NCBI RefSeq assembly: GCF_029227915.1
Contig: NC_079877.1
Location: forward strand, 20,053,851-20,117,850
DNA length: 64,000 bases
Direction: 5' to 3'
DNA from: Hydractinia symbiolongicarpus
Lineage: Eukaryota > Cnidaria > Hydrozoa > Anthoathecata > Hydractiniidae
Notes under the pieces: generated by a model
What the model saw: the letters and a program-made list of their open reading frames with translations, nothing else
What the model was told of the DNA's origin: nothing
The model's database searches: none
Made by a program: the position numbers and the translations under genes
In this document: piece by piece, positions 50,864 through 58,348 of the stretch
Layout of the letters: each line of letters begins with the position of its first letter
Position numbering within the stretch: the stretch's first letter is position 1

Positions 50864-51773
50864 ATGAGTTGGTTCAAGAATGCAATTAGTAAATTATACA
50901 GCGCTGTATCTGCACCAGTGGCAGCAACTCGCGATGCTCTTGCAGGTCGACTACAGAGCGTGCGAGACACTGTTAGGCATTATTATAACAGGGCGAGGGA
51001 GAGGCCTGGTTACGGTCAAGCCTTGAAAGCCACCGTTGAAGATGTAGATTTGGCTCTAGATAATGCAGCTAAAAATGGTCACATCGAGATTGTTAAGCTG
51101 TGTAAAGAGTGGGGTGCGACGAATTTTAATGGGGCCATGAAACTTGCAGCTGAAAATGGTCACATCGAGATTGTTAAGCTGTGCAAAGAGGGGAGTGCGA
51201 CGAATTTTAATGGGGCCATGAAACTTGCAGCTGAAAATGGTCACATCGAGATTGTTAAGCTGTGCAAAGAGTGGGGTGCGACGACCTTTAATTGGGCCAT
51301 GAAACCTGCAGCTGAAAATGGTCACATCGAGATTGTTAAGCTGTGCAAAGAGGGGAGTGCGACGAATTTTAATGGGGCCATGAAACTTGCAGCTGAAAAT
51401 GGTCACATCGAGATTGTTAAGCTGTGCAAAGAGTGGGGTGCGACGACCTTTAATTGGGCCATGAAACCTGCAGCTGAAAATGGTCACATCGAGATTGTTA
51501 AGCTGCGCAAAGAGTGGGGTGCGACGACCTTTAATTGGGCTCTAGAAACTTGCAGCTAAAAATGGTCACACCAACGTTGTTGTATTGCTGCGTGGTTTTG
51601 ATGTCATTCATGATGAAGTGCTGCGACATCATCACAAGCGCAATTTTTATGCAAAAATATGGAATGAGGTACTGCCAGTGGCGTGGCATCCGGATCGATT
51701 TTGGAATTGGTGTGTAGATGAGGAAGAAAAGCGCGAGATCTCCAAATTATGGAAGTATTGTCCAGTATTTTGA
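50864..51773 (+). pseudogene. Ankyrin-repeat protein of the virus-like cluster, one frameshift
   Basis: Starts MSWFKNAISKLYSAVSAPVA, an amphipathic N-terminus of about 60 residues. From about residue 65, six to seven ankyrin-type repeats of exactly 27 residues follow (AMKLAAENGHIEIVKLCKEW as core). Their DNA copies are 81 bp and nearly identical, so the expansion is recent. A 1-nt shift near 51546 ends the first frame at a TAA (51557-51559). The following frame continues with another repeat and a C-terminus containing VLPVAWHPDRFWNWCVDEEE, ending at 51773. Such WHPDR...W-C tails are familiar from ankyrin proteins of large DNA viruses (recollection, not checked). The ATG follows TATAATAAAGAGAA. 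Confidence 0.7.
51057..51545. repeat. 81-bp coding repeat array
   Basis: About six copies of an 81-bp unit that alternate between two variants (GAGTGGGGTGCGACG and GAGGGGAGTGCGACG) in an ABAB-like order. This suggests duplication of two-unit blocks. Confidence 0.85.
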
Positions 51774-51808
51774 TCCTGGTTGAGGTTTAAAAAATCTATA
51801 ATAAAGAG

Positions 51809-52150
51809 ATGCCTTTCCTATCTGTAGAACAATTTGATGCCTTGAAATCAGAACACGAGAGCATTATGAAGTGGCGTGATGTTCCCACTGGAATCATATT
51901 CAAAATTGAGTATGTTGAAAAAATCAAGACCAAAAAAGGTGATGCAACTGTCATCACATTGATCGATTGCGATGGTGAACGATTTCGAGCATGGGCAACG
52001 AGTGTGCTGAGAGAAGCTTTGATAGGTCGAACAGGTCAGATGTTTATCAAATCACTGGGAAAGAAACAATCTACGAAGAATCCTGGTCAATTTTACTATG
52101 ATTACGACCTTGTGGAAGCGTATGATGGACTAGACGAGCATCCAAAATGA
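51809..52150 (+). CDS. Small protein, possible OB-fold nucleic-acid binder
   Basis: 113 residues starting MPFLSVEQFDALKSEHESIM. The middle alternates strand-like segments (GIIFKIEYVEKIKTKKGDAT, VITLIDCDGERFRAWATSVL) in a way typical of OB folds, and it has basic loops. The C-terminal GKKQSTKNPGQFYYDYDLVE is aromatic. A single-stranded-DNA-binding role would fit (inference). The start codon is set by TATAATAAAGAG directly before it. Intact. Confidence 0.55.
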   Translation: MPFLSVEQFDALKSEHESIMKWRDVPTGIIFKIEYVEKIKTKKGDATVITLIDCDGERFRAWATSVLREALIGRTGQMFIKSLGKKQSTKNPGQFYYDYDLVEAYDGLDEHPK

Positions 52151-52255
52151 CTTTGGTATACCAACCAAGACAAAAAAAGTAGCGAGGATCTTTTGTGACT
52201 GGAGACAGTCACAAAAAAATAAACCATGGGCACACTGAAAATTGTTGCCGATAAA

Positions 52256-52334
52256 AACTGCTGACATCAACAAATCTGTTTGAATAGGGAAATTGCGACC
52301 GTTGCTAGTTGAAGTCTGAATGTATGTATAATAA
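52256..52334 (+). promoter_or_regulatory. Upstream cassette, copy 2 (before small membrane gene)
   Basis: Near-identical to 50765-50863 but lacking its 13-base insertion. It ends TATAATAA directly before an ATG. Confidence 0.6.
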
Positions 52335-52546
52335 ATGTCAAGCAATAAGACAGCGGAAGAAGGTACACAGTTTTTATACTTGTAACGTTTTTTGTAGGTG
52401 TGGGAGCTGTCCTAGCACACACCTCTACCGCGCTTGTGATAGCTGCCCTAGCTCTAACCTCTACCGCACTTGTGCTGAACAGTATGAAAGAAGAAGAGTG
52501 CGAGAGGTATATCAACGATAAATTAGAGAGAATTGACGGTCTATAA
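52335..52546 (+). pseudogene. Small membrane protein, frameshifted
   Basis: MSSNKTAEEGTQ is read from the ATG, then the frame ends. The next frame continues with two hydrophobic segments (LVTFFVGVGAVLA and TALVIAALALTSTALVL) and a charged tail (MKEEECERYINDKLERIDGL) to a TAA. About 70 codons in all with one frameshift near 52370. Confidence 0.5.
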
Positions 52547-52576
52547 GAAATGGTGCGCAAAAACTAAATAAAATAA

Positions 52577-52795
52577 ATGCGAGAAATCTGCGATGACTGT
52601 CAAAGAACTCTAGATACCTACGATAGATGTGGTAGATGTCAAAGACGTCTGCGCGTGGGAGAGAAGGTGCTTTGTTGGTATTGCTACCAAGACTACGTCA
52701 CTTACAATGGTGGCCACTGCCCTTGTGAGACTTTTTTTGTCCATGAGGCAAAGCAGGTTAGACCCAAAAATAAATGTTTGATGGTGAAACAGTAA
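52577..52795 (+). CDS. Cysteine-rich zinc-ribbon-like small protein
   Basis: 72 residues with CDDC, CGRC, CWYC and CPC pairs spaced like a zinc-binding double ribbon or RING-like fold. The ATG directly follows AAATAAAATAA. Function unknown. Intact. Confidence 0.55.
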   Translation: MREICDDCQRTLDTYDRCGRCQRRLRVGEKVLCWYCYQDYVTYNGGHCPCETFFVHEAKQVRPKNKCLMVKQ

Positions 52796-52827
52796 AGGAG
52801 TAAAGGTGGTTGTGTTCACATAAACAA

Positions 52828-53101
52828 ATGGACATACTGCGACAAGAAGCTAAAGCCTTAGGTCTCAAAGGGTACTCTACATTGAAGCGAATAGACCTTG
52901 TCGAAGCCATACCCAAAGTCAAGTATAAGGATGCTTCGACACAAACGGACGGACCGTACTGCGAGCCTTGTGCTAAAATTGCATGGGAGAAAAATCTTGA
53001 ACAATATTTAAGGGGATCTCGCTAAAAAACAGCGACGTGTCGTACATGATGGCGACTTGCTCATAGATCAAGATACGGGAGAAGTGATCGAAATTGTCTA
53101 G
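52828..53101 (+). pseudogene. SAP-like DNA-binding protein, frameshifted
   Basis: Residues 3-28 (ILRQEAKALGLKGYSTLKRI then DLVEAI) fit a SAP/Rho-N-type DNA-binding helix pair. A CEPC pair follows. The first frame stops at 53025; the next frame continues to a TAG at 53099-53101 with a charged C-terminus (DQDTGEVIEIV). One 1-nt shift separates them. Confidence 0.55.
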
Positions 53102-53143
53102 TATGTTGACTAACATATTAGACTCTGTAAGCAGGTGGAGACT

Positions 53144-53791
53144 CTAAGTATCGCTGACATACTGCGCAGATTGAAGTTTTTTCATAAGCTCCTCTTTGGC
53201 CTCCTCACGCCCCTTTGCGAGAAGCTGCTGTCGCTCCCGATCATTGATGGAATCTACGATCTTTCTCGTTCGTTGTCGGACCTGCTCCTTCAGCAACATG
53301 TAGCGTTGCTTCTCCTGGATGATTAGGCTGAAATCATAATCACTAATCACACCGTTCTCCACAGCCTTTGAGATGAGGTCGACAACGGAGTTCAACTTAG
53401 TCTCTGCTAAGAGTCTGATGCCCTCATGCTTCTTTGACTTAACGTCTAGCTTCTTCTCCGCATTCCGTAAACCTGCCTGCCCTAGTCCTACAGCGATCGT
53501 GATACCACCCATCGCCACAGCTAGTGGTACACCTATTCCGAACAGCATACTACCAATCCCAACACCTGAAGTTATAATACTTACAGCTAGCAATCCATGA
53601 TCAGTGAATCTAACCCACGTACCATGCATCTTGAACTTTTTGGCGAGTTTGTCACGCTTTTTGATCTCACCACGCAAGTACTGTTCCACCTCCTCGATCT
53701 TTTTTAGTCTGTAGACCTGACTTTCTTCAGGCTCCTGCTCAGGCGCACTTGCCGGCAAAGTTGGATAAAGCTTCATTGTATCAGCCATCAT
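53144..53791 (-). CDS. Membrane protein with hydrophobic core and coiled-coil tail
   Basis: 215 residues. The N-terminus is Pro/Glu-rich, then a charged helix (LKKIEEVEQYLRGEIKKRDK), a hydrophobic glycine-rich stretch at about residues 68-105 (GLLAVSIITSGVGIGSMLFG and following) and a long charged helical C-terminus. Its ATG directly follows the TAA of the upstream gene (TAAATG), so the two are probably co-expressed. Possibly a structural or membrane-remodelling protein of the element. Intact. Confidence 0.6.
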   Translation of the reverse strand: MMADTMKLYPTLPASAPEQEPEESQVYRLKKIEEVEQYLRGEIKKRDKLAKKFKMHGTWVRFTDHGLLAVSIITSGVGIGSMLFGIGVPLAVAMGGITIAVGLGQAGLRNAEKKLDVKSKKHEGIRLLAETKLNSVVDLISKAVENGVISDYDFSLIIQEKQRYMLLKEQVRQRTRKIVDSINDRERQQLLAKGREEAKEELMKKLQSAQYVSDT

Positions 53792-54481
53792 TTATTCTAT
53801 GAGTAAATGCATCGTAATTCCGACGAACGAAACATTTTTTTCATGATGATGCTCGTCCGTCAGCATGAACTGCAGTCTGTCTGTTGAGCCTTTCAAAGGA
53901 AGGTAGATTAGAGTTTCAAAACTCCATGTAAGCATGTCTCCCCATGCGTTTAACTCTTTGATGGGAAGCAAAGCAAGAATTTTTGATTTCTTCCCATCCA
54001 GTAGGCAATCGTCTTCATCCAGCTGAGGGCAAACGAGTCTTAATCTTTGGTACACGTCAGTTTTGTAGTAGCTGTCATAGTCGCTTTTGGTAAAATACTT
54101 TTTTGCAGGGTCGTAGGGTAGCCCCATAAGCTCCTGCAGTTTTCGATGGATTACCACAGTATACCCGTCACTAACACTAAGTCTGCAGAGTCCATTTTTT
54201 AATACAAACAATTTGATCTTGTCCCCTGCCTGACTATTGACGATGGTTGCCAAATCCTCTTTCCTGTATAGACCGTTCATAATTTCAATTCTAGTTTCTG
54301 TCTGATCAGGCCCTGTCCTACGAATAACAAAATCATTGTCGCTGTAAAGGTTCAGCCATGCGGGCCTGATACTTATTGATTTCAGGGCAATTCTCGTGTC
54401 CTGCCCTAGGTAATCGTCAAAAATCGTAGGCTTCTCTATATCCGTGACATACAGCTGTCTCGTGTTTCTTTAAAGAAACAT
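53792..54481 (-). pseudogene. Candidate minor-capsid-like/structural protein, early stop
   Basis: The frame is open from 54469 down to 53792. An ATG at 54479-54481 is followed by an in-frame TAA at codon 4; the next ATG is 54278-54280, which leaves a 162-codon ORF. The N-terminal third contains IALKSISIRPAWLNLYS, followed by a GLYRKEDLATIVNS segment and a series of strand-like blocks. This order recalls penton-type jelly-roll proteins of Polinton-like viruses, but only as a pattern. A structure prediction would decide. Its stop touches the next gene's ATG. Confidence 0.4.
54464..54479. promoter_or_regulatory. 16-bp palindrome at divergent starts
   Basis: GTTTCTTTAAAGAAAC is self-complementary and lies directly before the plus-strand ATG at 54480. 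The minus-strand ATG at 54479-54481 overlaps the same CATG, so the palindrome is the 5' UTR of one gene and codons 2-6 of the other. Confidence 0.5.
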
Positions 54482-55679
54482 GAACATTTATAGCTATAAC
54501 CACAAAGCAAAATACAAGTCCAATAGAGGCGAATGGCCTCTCGGTGTAATTAATCTAGAGCATCAAGACCTCTACGTTTCTACAGAATCGCACATTCCCG
54601 TGACCTTCTCGATGTTCACAAAATACCCCATAAAAGTCCCCACTAACCTGTTGAACGACCCCGTAAGTGTAAATTGGACCGGTCAAGCCCTTGGCTACTG
54701 GAATATACAAGTTAATTTCGCCTGTCATTGCGCTAGCACCGCCTTGGGTATATCCGCCAAACACTTGAATGGCTCCGTGCCCCTTTTCAACAGTATCTTT
54801 AAATTCCACATCTATTACCACATGCGGCGTATCCTAGCGAGAATGAAGGTACCCATGCCATACGATGACGGCTTTTCTCAATATGAGAACCCCTACTCTA
54901 CATCTGGATATGCCCAGATTTGTCGTGAATATGGTGCCGACCCAAATGCCCAATACAAGTTTAAGGCTCTCATGTCGTCGCTCACAAATAGTAGATGGTG
55001 GCCGCAAGTAGATGGTGATTGGGCCAAGTTTATCATGCCTACGGGCCAAGGCCTGACATCGGAAGGTCTGAAGAAGCTTAGCGAGAGTATTCGTGTTTAC
55101 GTGATTTTACTACTAGGGTCCCAAGCTGATGCCAAGGCATCCCTTATAGGTTCGGATGCTGACAATTTCACAGCGAGACAGATGCTACTACAGAAATTCG
55201 GAGCTATGGTACAACGTGAGGAAAACGTAGGTCATGATATCACCGAGTTTCAAAAGGTGCTTCAATATACCAGGACCCCAGTGAATTTTGCCGTGATGCA
55301 CCACGTGTACATGCTACCATCCGATATGAACCTGCGTATTGGTAAAATTGTGGGGTATAACAACAACATCTTAATTGCGCCGGCGAGTGCGATGATTGGT
55401 ATAAGGCTAGACCTAAACAACAAACCCACACAGCTTCGGGGTTTAAAACGAGTCAGACCTGGGCAAGAAATATCGAGGGGTGCCCTAAAACCGGGGTCTG
55501 AAAAGATACCTCAGTCAGGTCTAGGAGATGGAAACCCTCACGAGGACACCAAGGCCACCTTGGTTATTGCGGGAGTATTATCGATCCTAATGTACATTTG
55601 GTTGAAGAAATCGGATGAAGGCGGGTATAATCATAAGGATCTAGGGTATAGAATGGATAGCCATAGACGATTCCCTTGA
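54480..55679 (+). CDS. 399-aa protein of the virus-like cluster with C-terminal membrane anchor
   Basis: Largest intact gene of the cluster. It begins MNIYSYNHKAKYKSNRGEWP. The first two thirds look globular and rich in aromatic residues (CHCASTALGISAKHLNG, HIYYHMRRILARMKVPMPYD, RWWPQVDGDWAKFIMP). After a Gly/Pro-rich linker comes one membrane segment near residues 361-377 (ATLVIAGVLSILMYIWL) and a short charged tail. I do not recognise the family; size and position would suit a structural protein. Its last 116 nt overlap the end of the convergent gene at 55564-56136. Confidence 0.7.
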   Translation: MNIYSYNHKAKYKSNRGEWPLGVINLEHQDLYVSTESHIPVTFSMFTKYPIKVPTNLLNDPVSVNWTGQALGYWNIQVNFACHCASTALGISAKHLNGSVPLFNSIFKFHIYYHMRRILARMKVPMPYDDGFSQYENPYSTSGYAQICREYGADPNAQYKFKALMSSLTNSRWWPQVDGDWAKFIMPTGQGLTSEGLKKLSESIRVYVILLLGSQADAKASLIGSDADNFTARQMLLQKFGAMVQREENVGHDITEFQKVLQYTRTPVNFAVMHHVYMLPSDMNLRIGKIVGYNNNILIAPASAMIGIRLDLNNKPTQLRGLKRVRPGQEISRGALKPGSEKIPQSGLGDGNPHEDTKATLVIAGVLSILMYIWLKKSDEGGYNHKDLGYRMDSHRRFP

Positions 55680-56136
55680 TAACATTTTGCTCGCTATCAA
55701 GATCTTTGATGTCAACCAATGCCCTGTCATCGATTTGAATGTTGAACATGTCGCCAATTTTCTTTAGGTCTGCTAGATCCGAGAGCCTTAGGTCCTTATC
55801 CTTGATAATCTCGTAGCAGAGCATGCCCCACTTGTTCACCTCAGCGGAAACAATATGCAAACCCCTGCGATCCTCGATATCGTATTCGAGCACTTCATCC
55901 TCCTCCTCACATGCAATTGTCTCCCATGGTTTTTCGCCCGAGGCTACTCTGTCTAAAAGCTCATCATCATCTGGATATACAAACCCCTCGTAGTATGGTC
56001 CATTTCTAAATCTAAAATTTTCCAAACACTGTGAACAATAACCGGTAGTGGAACCTGCATTGATACAGCATCGCAGAACCGGTACCGTCACATCGTAACA
56101 CTTTGTAAATTGCTGACTCTGTACGTAATTTTGCAT
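55564..56136 (-). CDS. 190-aa cysteine-containing protein, unrecognised
   Basis: Starts MQNYVQSQQFTKCYDVTVPV. Cysteines at about residues 13, 23, 24, 34 and 37 suggest a metal-binding or disulfide cluster. An acidic stretch (ACEEEDEVLEYDIEDRRG) follows. The ATG is preceded by GTTAAAGAAAA. The 3' end overlaps the convergent 399-aa gene by 116 nt. Codons are intact. Confidence 0.55.
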   Translation of the reverse strand: MQNYVQSQQFTKCYDVTVPVLRCCINAGSTTGYCSQCLENFRFRNGPYYEGFVYPDDDELLDRVASGEKPWETIACEEEDEVLEYDIEDRRGLHIVSAEVNKWGMLCYEIIKDKDLRLSDLADLKKIGDMFNIQIDDRALVDIKDLDSEQNVIKGIVYGYPFYTLDPYDYTRLHPISSTKCTLGSIILPQ

Positions 56137-56291
56137 TTTTCTTTAACGCTTAATTATATATTGAAATATTTTGAAACGGTCAAGCAGCGTCAGGTTTTTT
56201 TTGTGGTTTTTGTAATCTATCAAGACGGGTTACAAAAAAAAATCCTAGATCTCGGCAAGCTCCATCAATCTCTGATGTGTATAATTACGAC

Positions 56292-57107
56292 CTAATCGAA
56301 AGTGCCTTGGACGGGATTTATTTCGATGCATCCACGCTCTCGGAGCCAGTTGTAATGTACAATGGCATTTGGAGTTTCTGCAAGAACGACGATTTGACCG
56401 TTGGGGTGATCTGTTAACTTGTTGCAAATCTTTTGCGCTACATAGCCTTGTTGCCCACATATAGCGACATGCGGATATTCATCGTTGTTATTCTTTTGGA
56501 TTATAACCATTCCTTTATCCTTTCTAGGGTCTTCAAGGTGAGGAACGGTTCGCTTATGTAGTTCTTCAATTTCTTGCTCTTGTACGGCTATCATTCCCTC
56601 GAGGTCGTCAACATCTTCCTCTAGGGTAAGAATTTGACGATCTTTGTCCTCCAAATCGTCGTTGAGCAGAGCCAGGGCTATATCTTTTTCTTCGAGGTCA
56701 TCTTCAAGCAACGCCAGGGCTTGACGCTGCTCTTCGAAGGTCTTAAGCTGTAGTTGCTCACGGATTTTTGGGAACATTGTGTTGCAGCAAAATTTCCTGA
56801 ACCTTCTCGCTTTGGGTTGGTGGCTTCCAAACACCAGCTCGTACATACCCTCCTCATTGATGTAGAGGTCGTATTTTTGAGAGTCAGATGGCCATTTCAC
56901 AGGTTCCCCCGTAACGGGGGAACCGCTTAGTTGCCACTTGTGAGTGCAATTTTCCCGACTACAGTGGTTGCAGATGGTATCAGATGTGTCTTTTTTGTAC
57001 TCCAGTGCGCCTTGTACTACTTCTTTAGCACGAGTTCAAGGGTGACCGTTGATGGTTACGGTATGTAACTTGGTATTGTTAAATTCAACTGCTACAAGAC
57101 AAGACAT
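56292..57107 (-). pseudogene. BRO-N domain protein (BRO/MSV199-like), one nonsense codon
   Basis: The frame from the ATG at 57105-57107 to the stop at 56292 is 272 codons, with a TGA at 57036-57038 (codon 24). The N-terminal part carries the BRO-N signature in two blocks (RAKEVVQGALEYKKDTSDTI and YINEEGMYELVFGSHQPKAR, then MFPKIREQL). A heptad-rich coiled coil follows (residues about 130-180). The C-terminal domain (YPHVAICGQQGYVAQK...NAIVHYNWLRERG) resembles the DUF3627-type tail of BRO proteins from large insect DNA viruses. BRO proteins bind nucleic acid (family knowledge). Without readthrough the first usable ATG is at about 56900, past half of BRO-N. Confidence 0.75.
56898..56924. repeat. 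Perfect palindrome inside the BRO gene
   Basis: GGTTCCCCCGT and ACGGGGGAACC pair around a single base. It lies in frame between the two BRO-N blocks and encodes GSPVTGEP. Unusual inside a conserved domain. Confidence 0.7.
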
Positions 57108-57189
57108 TTTATCTTACAGTTTTGGAATTCCCGGGATCATGTTGCATGGACGGTGCTCTTGATTTTGAATGTGCTAGTTAATGTGAACC

Positions 57190-57216
57190 TGTGGCTCACA
57201 TTAATACTTACCTCGT
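57190..57216. repeat. 9-bp stem hairpin between genes
   Basis: TTAATGTGA and TCACATTAA pair around ACCTGTGGC. It lies downstream of the small minus-strand ORFs and before the BRO gene, where a transcript 3' end could fold. Confidence 0.45.
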
Positions 57217-57230
57217 CCCCAGGGCACCAT

Positions 57231-57311
57231 CTAATAGGACGAAGCCGTCGTGCTATCTATAAGTGCCCGCAGTCTACCTCGAATATTGGGGTCTCTTGTA
57301 TTGCTTTCCAT
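57231..57311 (-). CDS. Tiny ORF, 26 aa
   Basis: MESNTRDPNIRGRLRALIDS followed by TTASSY. Its ATG overlaps the stop region of the previous small ORF (TGAATG). Compact arrangement as in the rest of the cluster, but too short to judge. Confidence 0.25.
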   Translation of the reverse strand: MESNTRDPNIRGRLRALIDSTTASSY

Positions 57312-57440
57312 TCACTTGAGTCCCTCGAGAGAGATGAAGATATCGTGGGGATTGCCGTTGTTATTCCTGAGCTGCTTGCGGTTTTGTTTAAAACGGGCTG
57401 GAAGGGATCTGAAAAGACGATTTATCTCAATATTTTTCAT
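57312..57440 (-). CDS. Small basic ORF, 42 aa, overlapping the ATPase end
   Basis: MKNIEINRLFRSLPARFKQN and 22 more residues, mostly basic/polar. It starts inside the last codons of the ATPase gene (14-nt overlap), an operon-like arrangement. Function unknown. Confidence 0.35.
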   Translation of the reverse strand: MKNIEINRLFRSLPARFKQNRKQLRNNNGNPHDIFISLEGLK

Positions 57441-58068
57441 TTTGTAGTTTTGGAATAATTCCAAACAGGTTGCTTGGGACAGAACTCAAAAAAATTCTGG
57501 GGTGCTCCAGTCTTACGTACAGGCAAGCGTGCTTGGACTTTTTGAGCTGAGCCTTGATGTTTTCCCAGTCGCTGATCATGTTTTTTTCCTCGTCGATCAA
57601 TTTCATGTCTGATCGTTCGTGGGGGTACCACATGAACAACTGCTTTTTTTGCCTTCGAAGGTTCTTCGGGATGGCCGTGTAGCTTTGAGTGAGTAGCCAG
57701 AGACTGTGTTTGCGATGTCTACCACTGATGGCAAGCTCAAGCAAGGGCTGTCGCTTTTTATCGAGATCCTCGTTGGATATCATCTCGTCAACGATAAACA
57801 ACGTCTCTTCGCCCGCCAGCAATGACGACAGTTTTTGGATCCATTCGAACAGCTGCTCCTTGGGCTCCACCAGAAACACGTAGTCATCCCTCCACAGCGA
57901 GGATCTCTCTTAATAGGTCTTGTTCCAGCGGAGGGTAGGGCAGAGAATGACAATGTTGTCGAAATGCTGCCTATACTCGTTCTCAATCAAATCCAGGACA
58001 CGCTGCGTCTTGCCACAGCTTGTCGGTCCAGTAAAGATTGCTGTATGCAGGTCTTTGACAATGTCCAT
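57427..58068 (-). pseudogene. FtsK/HerA-type (A32-like) packaging ATPase, one nonsense codon
   Basis: 214 codons from ATG 58066-58068, with a TAA at 57910-57912 (codon 53). Walker A is FTGPTSCGKTQ near residue 15; Walker B is ETLFIVDEMI; a sensor-like SLWLLTQSY follows ISGRHRKH, the order found in genome-packaging ATPases of A32/Polinton/NCLDV type. These pump DNA into capsids (family knowledge), so the cluster derives from a capsid-forming element. The stop separates Walker A from Walker B. The ATG directly follows TTGAATAAA. Confidence 0.8.
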
Positions 58069-58094
58069 TTTATTCAAAGCCGGCTTTTTCGCAG

Positions 58095-58208
58095 TTATTT
58101 CGGAGGCATTAGGGAACGTTTATACCACTTTTGTTTTATCGCGTAATCGTCGAATAATATCGCTCCTGTTATATATCCAGTGAGCTTTAAGCCGTCCTCC
58201 ATGTCCAT
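58095..58208 (-). CDS. Small ORF upstream of the ATPase, 37 aa
   Basis: Starts MDMEDGLKLTGYITGAILFD and ends in a basic patch (KWYKRSLMPPK). It lies 26 nt before the ATPase start on the same strand. No family recognised. Confidence 0.3.
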   Translation of the reverse strand: MDMEDGLKLTGYITGAILFDDYAIKQKWYKRSLMPPK

Positions 58209-58348
58209 TTTGGCCCCCAAGAAAATACACAAAACATGAGGTCAGACTGAATGTTTAAGAAAAATCATGAGAATGTCAGGAAAGTTTAGCAAGTCAAGCG
58301 GGTGCCACAAAATGTAGCACAGTATAGCATACAAAATATTGATAAAAT

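Noticed and set aside
51056-51487. Minus-strand repetitive ORF opposite the ankyrin array
   Set aside because: An open antisense frame produced by the 81-bp repeat. The plus frame has the ankyrin pattern and a start motif.
53144-53600. Plus-strand ORFs opposite the membrane-protein gene
   Set aside because: They are antisense shadows of the intact minus-strand gene, with no motif of their own.
54555-54821. Minus-strand ORFs inside the 399-aa gene (also 54834-55049, 55240-55431)
   Set aside because: Fragmentary antisense frames of a less AT-rich gene; no start motif or domain.
53792-55679. Firm assignment of major or minor capsid proteins
   Set aside because: Size, position and strand-like blocks fit, but no diagnostic motif is visible by eye. 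Left as candidates.
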